Assembly: GCA_946699065.1 (NCBI GenBank)
Contig: CAMPDV010001193.1
Coordinates: 1 to 64,000 of the forward strand
Reading direction: 5' to 3'
From: Loxodes magnus
Taxonomy: Eukaryota > Ciliophora > Karyorelictea > Loxodida > Loxodidae
Length of the DNA stretch: 64,000 nt
The position numbers and the translations under genes are program-made. How positions within the stretch are numbered: position 1 is the first letter of the stretch; every line of letters starts with the position of its first letter. The notes under the pieces were generated by a model, which did no database searches, had not been told where the DNA came from, and was given only the letters and a program-made list of their open reading frames with translations. Below are positions 48,037 to 60,400 of this stretch, in pieces.

Positions 48037-51000
48037 TATCTAATGATAAGTTTTCGTAGCAAGCACTAAAATATAAATAAGAATATCCAAAATGTTAGTT
48101 ATAATGTCACAATTACGAATCTGTATTCGGTTTGTCAAGATATGCTTTTGAGAAATAATAAGTATTTAGAAAAGTGAAAAAGCAAAGTAAGAAAAGAAGG
48201 TAGAGTTTCAGTTTAAAGGAGTATGCTTTGAGAAGTAATAAGTATTTAGAAAAGTGAAGAAGTAAAGTAAGAAAAGAAGGTAGAGTTTCAGTTTAAAGGA
48301 GTATGCTTTGAGAAGTAATAAGTATTTAGAAAAGTGAAAAAGCAAAGTAAGAAAAGAAGGCAGAGTTTCAGTTTAAAGGGAGTATGCTTTGAGAAGTAAT
48401 AAGTATTTAGAAAAGTGAAGAAGCAAAGTAAGAAAAGAAGATAGAGTTTCAGTTTAAAGGAGTATGCTTTGAGAAGTAATAAGTATTTAGAAAAGTGAAA
48501 AAGCAAAGTAAGAAAAGAAGGCAGAGTTTCAGTTTAAAGGAGTATGCTTTGAGAAGTAATAAGTATTTAGAAAAGTGAAGAAGTAAAGTAAGAAAAGAAT
48601 ATCTAATGATAAGTTTTCGTAGCAAGCACTAAAATATAAATAAGAATATCCAAAATGTTAGTTATAATGTCACAATTACGAATCTGTATTCGGTAAGTCA
48701 AGATATGCTTTGAGAAGTAATAAGTATTTAGAAAAGTGAAAAAGCAAAGTAAGAAAAGAAGGTAGAGTTTCAGTTTAAAGGAGTATGCTTTGAGAAGTAA
48801 TAAGTATTTAGAAAAGTGAAGAAGTAAAGTAAGAAAAGAATATCTAATGATAAGTTTTCGTAGCAAGCACTAAAAGTATAAATAAGAATATCCAAAATGT
48901 TAGTTATAATGTCACAATTACGAATCTGTATTCGGTTTCAGTCAAGGATATGCTTTGAGAAGTAATAAGTATTTAGAAAAGTGAAAAAGCAAAGTAAGAA
49001 AAGAAGGCAGAGTTTCAGTTTAAAGGAGTATGCTTTGAGAAGTAATAAGTATTTAGAAAAGTGAAGAAGTAAAGTAAGAAAAGAATATCTAATGATAAGT
49101 TTTCGTAGCAAGCACTAAAATATAAATAAGAATATCCAAAATGTTAGTTATAATGTCACAATTACGAATCTGTATTCGGTTTGTCAAGATATGCTTTGAG
49201 AAGTAATAAGTATTTAGAAAAGTGAAAAAGCAAAGTAAGAAAAGAAGGCAGAGTTTCAGTTTAAAGGAGTATGCTTTGAGAAGTAATAAGTATTTAGAAA
49301 AGTGAAGAAGTAAAGTAAGAAAAGAATATCTAATGATAAGTTTTCGTAGCAAGCACTAAAATATAAATAAGAATATCCAAAATGTTAGTTATAATGTCAC
49401 AATTACGAATCTGTATTCGGTTTGTCAAGATATGCTTTGAGAAATAATAAGTATTTAGAAAAGTGAAAAAGCAAAGTAAGAAAAGAAGGTAGAGTTTCAG
49501 TTTAAAGGAGTATGCTTTGAGAAGTAATAAGTATTTAGAAAAGTGAAGAAGTAAAGTAAGAAAAGAAGGTAGAGTTTCAGTTTAAAGGAGTATGCTTTGA
49601 GAAGTAATAAGTATTTAGAAAAGTGAAAAAGCAAAGTAAGAAAAGAAGGCAGAGTTTCAGTTTAAAGGAGTATGCTTTGAGAAGTAATAAGTATTTAGAA
49701 AAGTGAAGAAGCAAAGTAAGAAAAGAAGATAGAGTTTCAGTTTAAAGGAGTATGCTTTGAGAAGTAATAAGTATTTAGAAAAGTGAAGAAGTAAAGTAAG
49801 AAAAGAAGGTAGAGTTTCAGTTTAAAGGAGTATGCTTTGAGAAGTAATAAGTATTTAGAAAAGTGAAAAAGCAAAGTAAGAAAAGAAGGCAGAGTTTCAG
49901 TTTAAAGGAGTATGCTTTGAGAAGTAATAAGTATTTAGAAAAGTGAAGAAGCAAAGTAAGAAAAGAAGATAGAGTTTCAGTTTAAAGGAGTATGCTTTGA
50001 GAAGTAATAAGTATTTAGAAAAGTGAAAAAGCAAAGTAAGAAAAGAAGGCAGAGTTTCAGTTTAAAGGAGTATGCTTTGAGAAGTAATAAGTATTTAGAA
50101 AAGTGAAGAAGTAAAGTAAGAAAAGAATATCTAATGATAAGTTTTCGTAGCAAGCACTAAAATATAAATAAGAATATCCAAAATGTTAGTTATAATGTCA
50201 CAATTACGAATCTGTATTCGGTTTGTCAAGATATGCTTTGAGAAGTAATAAGTATTTAGAAAAGTGAAAAAGCAAAGTAAGAAAAGAAGGTAGAGTTTCA
50301 GTTTAAAGGAGTATGCTTTGAGAAGTAATAAGTATTTAGAAAAGTGAAGAAGTAAAGTAAGAAAAGAATATCTAATGATAAGTTTTCGTAGCAAGCACTA
50401 AAATATAAATAAGAATATCCAAAATGTTAGTTATAATGTCACAATTACGAATCTGTATTCGGTTTGTCAAGATATGCTTTGAGAAGTAATAAGTATTTAG
50501 AAAAGTGAAAAAGCAAAGTAAGAAAAGAAGGCAGAGTTTCAGTTTAAAGGAGTATGCTTTGAGAAGTAATAAGTATTTAGAAAAGTGAAGAAGTAAAGTA
50601 AGAAAAGAATATCTAATGATAAGTTTTCGTAGCAAGCACTAAAATATAAATAAGAATATCCAAAATGTTAGTTATAATGTCACAATTACGAATCTGTATT
50701 CGGTTTGTCAAGATATGCTTTGAGAAGTAATAAGTATTTAGAAAAGTGAAAAAGTAAAGTAAGAAAAGAAGGTAGAGTTTCAGTTTAAAGGAGTATGCTT
50801 TGAGAAGTAATAAGTATTTAGAAAAGTGAAGAAGTAAAGTAAGAAAAGAATATCTAATGATAAGTTTTCGTAGCAAGCACTAAAATATAAATAAGAATAT
50901 CCAAAATGTTAGTTATAATGTCACAATTACGAATCTGTATTCGGTTTGTCAAGATATGCTTTGAGAAGTAATAAGTATTTAGAAAAGTGAAAAAGCAAAG

Positions 51001-51332
51001 TAAGAAAAGAAGGCAGAGTTTCAGTTTAAAGGAGTATGCTTTGAGAAGTAATAAGTATTTAGAAAAGTGAAGAAGTAAAGTAAGAAAAGAATATCTAATG
51101 ATAAGTTTTCGTAGCAAGCACTAAAATATAAATAAGAATATCCAAAATGTTAGTTATAATGTCACAATTACGAATCTGTATTCGGTTTGTCAAGATATGC
51201 TTTGAGAAGTAATAAGTATTTAGAAAAGTGAAAAAGCAAAGTAAGAAAAGAAGGTAGAGTTTCAGTTTAAAGGAGTATGCTTTGAGAAGTAATAAGTATT
51301 TAGAAAAGTGAAGAAGTAAAGTAAGAAAAGAA
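48037..51332 (+). repeat. Disrupted super-repeat segment, 801-bp unit and five 241-bp units
   Basis: L starts are 48037 (563 bp), 48600 (241), 48841 (245), 49086 (241), 49327 (801), then five exact 241-bp units 50128-51332. It begins like another 2807-bp copy, but where a second 561-bp unit is expected at 48600 only 241 bp is found. The 801-bp unit has a different S order from those at 32798 and 35286 and resembles the 721-bp unit plus one S. An unusual multi-base disturbance (tttcagtcaaggat) lies near 48937. Core b with a t (aaaaagtaaag) occurs near 50750. Confidence 0.87.
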
Positions 51333-54300
51333 TATCTAATGATAAGTTTTCGTAGCAAGCACTAAAATATAAATAAGAATATCCAAAATGTTAGTTATAA
51401 TGTCACAATTACGAATCTGTATTCGGTTTGTCAAGATATGCTTTGAGAAGTAATAAGTATTTAGAAAAGTGAAGAAGTAAAGTAAGAAAAGAAGGTAGAG
51501 TTTCAGTTTAAAGGAGTATGCTTTGAGAAGTAATAAGTATTTAGAAAAGTGAAAAAGCAAAGTAAGAAAAGAAGGCAGAGTTTCAGTTTAAAGGAGTATG
51601 CTTTGAGAAGTAATAAGTATTTAGAAAAGTGAAGAAGCAAAGTAAGAAAAGAAGATAGAGTTTCAGTTTAAAGGAGTATGCTTTGAGAAGTAATAAGTAT
51701 TTAGAAAAGTGAAGAAGTAAAGTAAGAAAAGAAGGTAGAGTTTCAGTTTAAAGGAGTATGCTTTGAGAAGTAATAAGTATTTAGAAAAGTGAAAAAGCAA
51801 AGTAAGAAAAGAAGGCAGAGTTTCAGTTTAAAGGAGTATGCTTTGAGAAGTAATAAGTATTTAGAAAAGTGAAGAAGCAAAGTAAGAAAAGAAGATAGAG
51901 TTTCAGTTTAAAGGAGTATGCTTTGAGAAGTAATAAGTATTTAGAAAAGTGAAAAAGCAAAGTAAGAAAAGAAGGCAGAGTTTCAGTTTAAAGGAGTATG
52001 CTTTGAGAAGTAATAAGTATTTAGAAAAGTGAAGAAGTAAAGTAAGAAAAGAATATCTAATGATAAGTTTTCGTAGCAAGCACTAAAATATAAATAAGAA
52101 TATCCAAAATGTTAGTTATAATGTCACAATTACGAATCTGTATTCGGTTTGTCAAGATATGCTTTGAGAAGTAATAAGTATTTAGAAAAGTGAAAAAGCA
52201 AAGTAAGAAAAGAAGGTAGAGTTTCAGTTTAAAGGAGTATGCTTTGAGAAGTAATAAGTATTTAGAAAAGTGAAGAAGTAAAGTAAGAAAAGAATATCTA
52301 ATGATAAGTTTTCGTAGCAAGCACTAAAATATAAATAAGAATATCCAAAATGTTAGTTATAATGTCACAATTACGAATCTGTATTCGGTTTGTCAAGATA
52401 TGCTTTGAGAAGTAATAAGTATTTAGAAAAGTGAAAAAGCAAAGTAAGAAAAGAAGGCAGAGTTTCAGTTTAAAGGAGTATGCTTTGAGAAGTAATAAGT
52501 ATTTAGAAAAGTGAAGAAGTAAAGTAAGAAAAGAATATCTAATGATAAGTTTTCGTAGCAAGCACTAAAATATAAATAAGAATATCCAAAATGTTAGTTA
52601 TAATGTCACAATTACGAATCTGTATTCGGTTTGTCAAGATATGCTTTGAGAAGTAATAAGTATTTAGAAAAGTGAAAAAGCAAAGTAAGAAAAGAAGGCA
52701 GAGTTTCAGTTTAAAGGAGTATGCTTTGAGAAGTAATAAGTATTTAGAAAAGTGAAGAAGTAAAGTAAGAAAAGAATATCTAATGATAAGTTTTCGTAGC
52801 AAGCACTAAAATATAAATAAGAATATCCAAAATGTTAGTTATAATGTCACAATTACGAATCTGTATTCGGTTTGTCAAGATATGCTTTGAGAAATAATAA
52901 GTATTTAGAAAAGTGAAAAAGCAAAGTAAGAAAAGAAGGTAGAGTTTCAGTTTAAAGGAGTATGCTTTGAGAAGTAATAAGTATTTAGAAAAGTGAAGAA
53001 GTAAAGTAAGAAAAGAAGGTAGAGTTTCAGTTTAAAGGAGTATGCTTTGAGAAGTAATAAGTATTTAGAAAAGTGAAAAAGCAAAGTAAGAAAAGAAGGC
53101 AGAGTTTCAGTTTAAAGGAGTATGCTTTGAGAAGTAATAAGTATTTAGAAAAGTGAAGAAGCAAAGTAAGAAAAGAAGATAGAGTTTCAGTTTAAAGGAG
53201 TATGCTTTGAGAAGTAATAAGTATTTAGAAAAGTGAAAAAGCAAAGTAAGAAAAGAAGGCAGAGTTTCAGTTTAAAGGAGTATGCTTTGAGAAGTAATAA
53301 GTATTTAGAAAAGTGAAGAAGTAAAGTAAGAAAAGAATATCTAATGATAAGTTTTCGTAGCAAGCACTAAAATATAAATAAGAATATCCAAAATGTTAGT
53401 TATAATGTCACAATTACGAATCTGTATTCGGTAAGTCAAGATATGCTTTGAGAAATAATAAGTATTTAGAAAAGTGAAAAAGCAAAGTAAGAAAAGAAGG
53501 TAGAGTTTCAGTTTAAAGGAGTATGCTTTGAGAAGTAATAAGTATTTAGAAAAGTGAAGAAGTAAAGTAAGAAAAGAAGGTAGAGTTTCAGTTTAAAGGA
53601 GTATGCTTTGAGAAGTAATAAGTATTTAGAAAAGTGAAAAAGCAAAGTAAGAAAAGAAGGCAGAGTTTCAGTTTAAAGGAGTATGCTTTGAGAAGTAATA
53701 AGTATTTAGAAAAGTGAAGAAGCAAAGTAAGAAAAGAAGATAGAGTTTCAGTTTAAAGGAGTATGCTTTGAGAAGTAATAAGTATTTAGAAAAGTGAAAA
53801 AGCAAAGTAAGAAAAGAAGGCAGAGTTTCAGTTTAAAGGAGTATGCTTTGAGAAGTAATAAGTATTTAGAAAAGTGAAGAAGTAAAGTAAGAAAAGAATA
53901 TCTAATGATAAGTTTTCGTAGCAAGCACTAAAATATAAATAAGAATATCCAAAATGTTAGTTATAATGTCACAATTACGAATCTGTATTCGGTTTGTCAA
54001 GATATGCTTTGAGAAGTAATAAGTATTTAGAAAAGTGAAAAAGCAAAGTAAGAAAAGAAGGTAGAGTTTCAGTTTAAAGGAGTATGCTTTGAGAAGTAAT
54101 AAGTATTTAGAAAAGTGAAGAAGTAAAGTAAGAAAAGAATATCTAATGATAAGTTTTCGTAGCAAGCACTAAAATATAAATAAGAATATCCAAAATGTTA
54201 GTTATAATGTCACAATTACGAATCTGTATTCGGTTTGTCAAGATATGCTTTGAGAAGTAATAAGTATTTAGAAAAGTGAAGAAGTAAAGTAAGAAAAGAA

Positions 54301-56946
54301 GGTAGAGTTTCAGTTTAAAGGAGTATGCTTTGAGAAGTAATAAGTATTTAGAAAAGTGAAAAAGCAAAGTAAGAAAAGAAGGCAGAGTTTCAGTTTAAAG
54401 GAGTATGCTTTGAGAAGTAATAAGTATTTAGAAAAGTGAAGAAGCAAAGTAAGAAAAGAAGATAGAGTTTCAGTTTAAAGGAGTATGCTTTGAGAAGTAA
54501 TAAGTATTTAGAAAAGTGAAGAAGTAAAGTAAGAAAAGAAGGTAGAGTTTCAGTTTAAAGGAGTATGCTTTGAGAAGTAATAAGTATTTAGAAAAGTGAA
54601 AAAGCAAAGTAAGAAAAGAAGGCAGAGTTTCAGTTTAAAGGAGTATGCTTTGAGAAGTAATAAGTATTTAGAAAAGTGAAGAAGCAAAGTAAGAAAAGAA
54701 GATAGAGTTTCAGTTTAAAGGAGTATGCTTTGAGAAGTAATAAGTATTTAGAAAAGTGAAAAAGCAAAGTAAGAAAAGAAGGCAGAGTTTCAGTTTAAAG
54801 GAGTATGCTTTGAGAAGTAATAAGTATTTAGAAAAGTGAAGAAGTAAAGTAAGAAAAGAATATCTAATGATAAGTTTTCGTAGCAAGCACTAAAATATAA
54901 ATAAGAATATCCAAAATGTTAGTTATAATGTCACAATTACGAATCTGTATTCGGTTTGTCAAGATATGCTTTGAGAAGTAATAAGTATTTAGAAAAGTGA
55001 AAAAGCAAAGTAAGAAAAGAAGGTAGAGTTTCAGTTTAAAGGAGTATGCTTTGAGAAGTAATAAGTATTTAGAAAAGTGAAGAAGTAAAGTAAGAAAAGA
55101 ATATCTAATGATAAGTTTTCGTAGCAAGCACTAAAATATAAATAAGAATATCCAAAATGTTAGTTATAATGTCACAATTACGAATCTGTATTCGGTTTGT
55201 CAAGATATGCTTTGAGAAGTAATAAGTATTTAGAAAAGTGAAAAAGCAAAGTAAGAAAAGAAGGCAGAGTTTCAGTTTAAAGGAGTATGCTTTGAGAAGT
55301 AATAAGTATTTAGAAAAGTGAAGAAGTAAAGTAAGAAAAGAATATCTAATGATAAGTTTTCGTAGCAAGCACTAAAATATAAATAAGAATATCCAAAATG
55401 TTAGTTATAATGTCACAATTACGAATCTGTATTCGGTTTGTCAAGATATGCTTTGAGAAGTAATAAGTATTTAGAAAAGTGAAAAAGCAAAGTAAGAAAA
55501 GAAGGCAGAGTTTCAGTTTAAAGGAGTATGCTTTGAGAAGTAATAAGTATTTAGAAAAGTGAAGAAGTAAAGTAAGAAAAGAATATCTAATGATAAGTTT
55601 TCGTAGCAAGCACTAAAATATAAATAAGAATATCCAAAATGTTAGTTATAATGTCACAATTACGAATCTGTATTCGGTTTGTCAAGATATGCTTTGAGAA
55701 ATAATAAGTATTTAGAAAAGTGAAAAAGCAAAGTAAGAAAAGAAGGTAGAGTTTCAGTTTAAAGGAGTATGCTTTGAGAAGTAATAAGTATTTAGAAAAG
55801 TGAAGAAGTAAAGTAAGAAAAGAAGGTAGAGTTTCAGTTTAAAGGAGTATGCTTTGAGAAGTAATAAGTATTTAGAAAAGTGAAAAAGCAAAGTAAGAAA
55901 AGAAGGCAGAGTTTCAGTTTAAAGGAGTATGCTTTGAGAAGTAATAAGTATTTAGAAAAGTGAAGAAGCAAAGTAAGAAAAGAAGATAGAGTTTCAGTTT
56001 AAAGGAGTATGCTTTGAGAAGTAATAAGTATTTAGAAAAGTGAAAAAGCAAAGTAAGAAAAGAAGGCAGAGTTTCAGTTTAAAGGAGTATGCTTTGAGAA
56101 GTAATAAGTATTTAGAAAAGTGAAGAAGTAAAGTAAGAAAAGAATATCTAATGATAAGTTTTCGTAGCAAGCACTAAAATATAAATAAGAATATCCAAAA
56201 TGTTAGTTATAATGTCACAATTACGAATCTGTATTCGGTTTGTCAAGATATGCTTTGAGAAATAATAAGTATTTAGAAAAGTGAAAAAGCAAAGTAAGAA
56301 AAGAAGGTAGAGTTTCAGTTTAAAGGAGTATGCTTTGAGAAGTAATAAGTATTTAGAAAAGTGAAGAAGTAAAGTAAGAAAAGAAGGTAGAGTTTCAGTT
56401 TAAAGGAGTATGCTTTGAGAAGTAATAAGTATTTAGAAAAGTGAAAAAGCAAAGTAAGAAAAGAAGGCAGAGTTTCAGTTTAAAGGAGTATGCTTTGAGA
56501 AGTAATAAGTATTTAGAAAAGTGAAGAAGCAAAGTAAGAAAAGAAGATAGAGTTTCAGTTTAAAGGAGTATGCTTTGAGAAGTAATAAGTATTTAGAAAA
56601 GTGAAAAAGCAAAGTAAGAAAAGAAGGCAGAGTTTCAGTTTAAAGGAGTATGCTTTGAGAAGTAATAAGTATTTAGAAAAGTGAAGAAGTAAAGTAAGAA
56701 AAGAATATCTAATGATAAGTTTTCGTAGCAAGCACTAAAATATAAATAAGAATATCCAAAATGTTAGTTATAATGTCACAATTACGAATCTGTATTCGGT
56801 TTGTCAAGATATGCTTTGAGAAGTAATAAGTATTTAGAAAAGTGAAAAAGCAAAGTAAGAAAAGAAGGTAGAGTTTCAGTTTAAAGGAGTATGCTTTGAG
56901 AAGTAATAAGTATTTAGAAAAGTGAAGAAGTAAAGTAAGAAAAGAA
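51333..56946 (+). repeat. Super-repeat of 2807 bp, two exact-length tandem copies
   Basis: Copies 51333-54139 and 54140-56946 each run 721, 241, 241, 241, 561, 561, 241. L starts are 51333, 52054, 52295, 52536, 52777, 53338, 53899 and then the same plus 2807. Core and linker variants agree between copies at every unit checked; one difference is the L linker at 53338, which has gtaagtc (53433-53434) where the 56145 copy has gtttgtc. No indels. The higher identity than copy 1 suggests a recent duplication. Confidence 0.92.
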
Positions 56947-57108
56947 TATCTAATGATAAGTTTTCGTAGCAAGCACTAAAATATAAGTTAGAATATCCAA
57001 AATGTTAGTTATAATGTCTCAATTACGAATCTGTATTCGGTTTGTAAAGTTATGCTTGTAGATGAAAGTTAGCCTATTAAAAGTGAAGAAAGTAAAGTAA
57101 GAAAAGAA
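56947..57108 (+). repeat. L' unit, first copy of the subarray C type (162 bp)
   Basis: A 104-base linker (56947-57050) is followed by a 58-base core that differs strongly from the A/B core over its first half and has an extra a in gaagaaagtaaag. The first diagnostic base is at 56987, so the A/B-to-C breakpoint lies at or before that position, in sequence common to both families. The dyad CGAAT-CTGT-ATTCG is kept. Confidence 0.9.
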
Positions 57109-57188
57109 TATCTAATGATAAGTTTTAAGTAGTATGCTTTGAGAAGTAATAAGTATTTAAAAAGTGAAGAAGTAAAGTAAGAAAAGAA
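57109..57188 (+). repeat. Hybrid unit: L-like start joined to S-like end (24-bp linker)
   Basis: The linker (57109-57132) starts with the first 18 bases of the L linker (tatctaatgataagtttt) and ends aagtag, like the end of a short linker. It lacks the 86 bases that follow in L. Further copies begin at 57901, 58855, 59651, 60601, 61319, 61798, 62517 and 63236 (approximate for some). It could be the ancestor into which the L-specific segment was inserted, or an L linker that lost it. Confidence 0.85.
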
Positions 57189-57424
57189 GATAGAATTTCA
57201 GTTTTAAGGAGTATGCTTTGAGAAGTAATAAGTATTTAAAAAGTGAAGAAGTAAAGTAAGAAAAGAAGATAGAATTTCAGTTTTAAGGAGTATGCTTTTA
57301 GAGTAATAAGTATTTGTAAAAGTGATGAAGTAAAGTAAGAAAAGAAGATAGAATTTCAGTTTTAAAAAGTATGCTTTTAGAGTAATAAGTATTTAAAAAG
57401 TGAAGAAGTAAAGTAAGAAAAGAA

Positions 57425-60400
57425 TATCTAATGATAAGTTTTCGTAGCAAGCACTAAAATATAAGTTAGAATATCCAAAATGTTAGTTATAATGTCTCAA
57501 TTACGAATCTGTATTCGGTTTGTAAAGTTATGCTTGTAGATGAAAGTTAGCCTATTAAAAGTGAAGAAAGTAAAGTAAGAAAAGAAGATAGAATTTCAGT
57601 TTTAAGGAGTATGCTTTTAGAGTAATAAGTATTTAAAAAGTGAAGAAGTAAAGTAAGAAAAGAAGATAGAATTTCAGTTTTAAGGAGTATGCTTTGAGAA
57701 GTAATAAGTATTTAAAAAGTGAAGAAGTAAAGTAAGAAAAGAAGATAGAATTTCAGTTTTAAGGAGTATGCTTTTAGAGTAATAAGTATTTGTAAAAGTG
57801 ATGAAGTAAAGTAAGAAAAGAAGATAGAATTTCAGTTTTAAAAAGTATGCTTTTAGAGTAATAAGTATTTAAAAAGTGAAGAAGTAAAGTAAGAAAAGAA
57901 TATCTAATGATAAGTTTTAAGTAGTATGCTTTGAGAAGTAATAAGTATTTAAAAAGTGAAGAAGTAAAGTAAGAAAAGAAGATAGAATTTCAGTTTTAAG
58001 GAGTATGCTTTGAGAAGTAATAAGTATTTAAAAAGTGAAGAAGTAAAGTAAGAAAAGAAGATAGAATTTCAGTTTTAAGGAGTATGCTTTTAGAGTAATA
58101 AGTATTTGTAAAAGTGATGAAGTAAAGTAAGAAAAGAAGATAGAATTTCAGTTTTAAAAAGTATGCTTTTAGAGTAATAAGTATTTAAAAAGTGAAGAAG
58201 TAAAGTAAGAAAAGAATATCTAATGATAAGTTTTCGTAGCAAGCACTAAAATATAAGTTAGAATATCCAAAATGTTAGTTATAATGTCTCAATTACGAAT
58301 CTGTATTCGGTTTGTAAAGTTATGCTTGTAGATGAAAGTTAGCCTATTAAAAGTGAAGAAAGTAAAGTAAGAAAAGAAGATAGAATTTCAGTTTTAAGGA
58401 GTATGCTTTTAGAGTAATAAGTATTTAAAAAGTGAAGAAGTAAAGTAAGAAAAGAAGATAGAATTTCAGTTTTAAGGAGTATGCTTTGAGAAGTAATAAG
58501 TATTTAAAAAGTGAAGAAGTAAAGTAAGAAAAGAAGATAGAATTTCAGTTTTAAGGAGTATGCTTTTAGAGTAATAAGTATTTGTAAAAGTGATGAAGTA
58601 AAGTAAGAAAAGAAGATAGAATTTCAGTTTTAAAAAGTATGCTTTTAGAGTAATAAGTATTTAAAAAGTGAAGAAGTAAAGTAAGAAAAGAATATCTAAT
58701 GATAAGTTTTCGTAGCAAGCACTAAAATATAAGTTAGAATATCCAAAATGTTAGTTATAATGTCTCAATTACGAATCTGTATTCGGTTTGTAAAGTTATG
58801 CTTGTAGATGAAAGTTAGCCTATTAAAAGTGAAGAAAGTAAAGTAAGAAAAGAATATCTAATGATAAGTTTTAAGTAGTATGCTTTGAGAAGTAATAAGT
58901 ATTTAAAAAGTGAAGAAGTAAAGTAAGAAAAGAAGATAGAATTTCAGTTTTAAGGAGTATGCTTTGAGAAGTAATAAGTATTTAAAAAGTGAAGAAGTAA
59001 AGTAAGAAAAGAAGATAGAATTTCAGTTTTAAGGAGTATGCTTTTAGAGTAATAAGTATTTGTAAAAGTGATGAAGTAAAGTAAGAAAAGAAGATAGAAT
59101 TTCAGTTTTAAAAAGTATGCTTTTAGAGTAATAAGTATTTAAAAAGTGAAGAAGTAAAGTAAGAAAAGAATATCTAATGATAAGTTTTCGTAGCAAGCAC
59201 TAAAATATAAGTTAGAATATCCAAAATGTTAGTTATAATGTCTCAATTACGAATCTGTATTCGGTTTGTAAAGTTATGCTTGTAGATGAAAGTTAGCCTA
59301 TTAAAAGTGAAGAAAGTAAAGTAAGAAAAGAAGATAGAATTTCAGTTTTAAGGAGTATGCTTTTAGAGTAATAAGTATTTAAAAAGTGAAGAAGTAAAGT
59401 AAGAAAAGAAGATAGAATTTCAGTTTTAAGGAGTATGCTTTGAGAAGTAATAAGTATTTAAAAAGTGAAGAAGTAAAGTAAGAAAAGAAGATAGAATTTC
59501 AGTTTTAAGGAGTATGCTTTTAGAGTAATAAGTATTTGTAAAAGTGATGAAGTAAAGTAAGAAAAGAAGATAGAATTTCAGTTTTAAAAAGTATGCTTTT
59601 AGAGTAATAAGTATTTAAAAAGTGAAGAAGTAAAGTAAGAAAAGAATATCTAATGATAAGTTTTAAGTAGTATGCTTTGAGAAGTAATAAGTATTTAAAA
59701 AGTGAAGAAGTAAAGTAAGAAAAGAAGATAGAATTTCAGTTTTAAGGAGTATGCTTTGAGAAGTAATAAGTATTTAAAAAGTGAAGAAGTAAAGTAAGAA
59801 AAGAAGATAGAATTTCAGTTTTAAGGAGTATGCTTTTAGAGTAATAAGTATTTGTAAAAGTGATGAAGTAAAGTAAGAAAAGAAGATAGAATTTCAGTTT
59901 TAAAAAGTATGCTTTTAGAGTAATAAGTATTTAAAAAGTGAAGAAGTAAAGTAAGAAAAGAATATCTAATGATAAGTTTTCGTAGCAAGCACTAAAATAT
60001 AAGTTAGAATATCCAAAATGTTAGTTATAATGTCTCAATTACGAATCTGTATTCGGTTTGTAAAGTTATGCTTGTAGATGAAAGTTAGCCTATTAAAAGT
60101 GAAGAAAGTAAAGTAAGAAAAGAAGATAGAATTTCAGTTTTAAGGAGTATGCTTTTAGAGTAATAAGTATTTAAAAAGTGAAGAAGTAAAGTAAGAAAAG
60201 AAGATAGAATTTCAGTTTTAAGGAGTATGCTTTGAGAAGTAATAAGTATTTAAAAAGTGAAGAAGTAAAGTAAGAAAAGAAGATAGAATTTCAGTTTTAA
60301 GGAGTATGCTTTTAGAGTAATAAGTATTTGTAAAAGTGATGAAGTAAAGTAAGAAAAGAAGATAGAATTTCAGTTTTAAAAAGTATGCTTTTAGAGTAAT

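Larger units (their letters stand above)
16531..56946 (+). repeat. Subarray B: complex higher-order repeats with longer S runs
   Basis: About 125 L linkers. It keeps the A-type L and S units but adds core d (gaagaagcaaag), the gatag linker, and core f (gagaaataat) just after many L linkers. Runs of 1, 2, 3, 5, 7, 8 or 11 S units occur between L linkers. The same length can have different composition: 401-bp units here use core f and ggcag, whereas those in subarray A use core c. Single-base indels are frequent in parts of the domain and absent in others. Confidence 0.92.
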
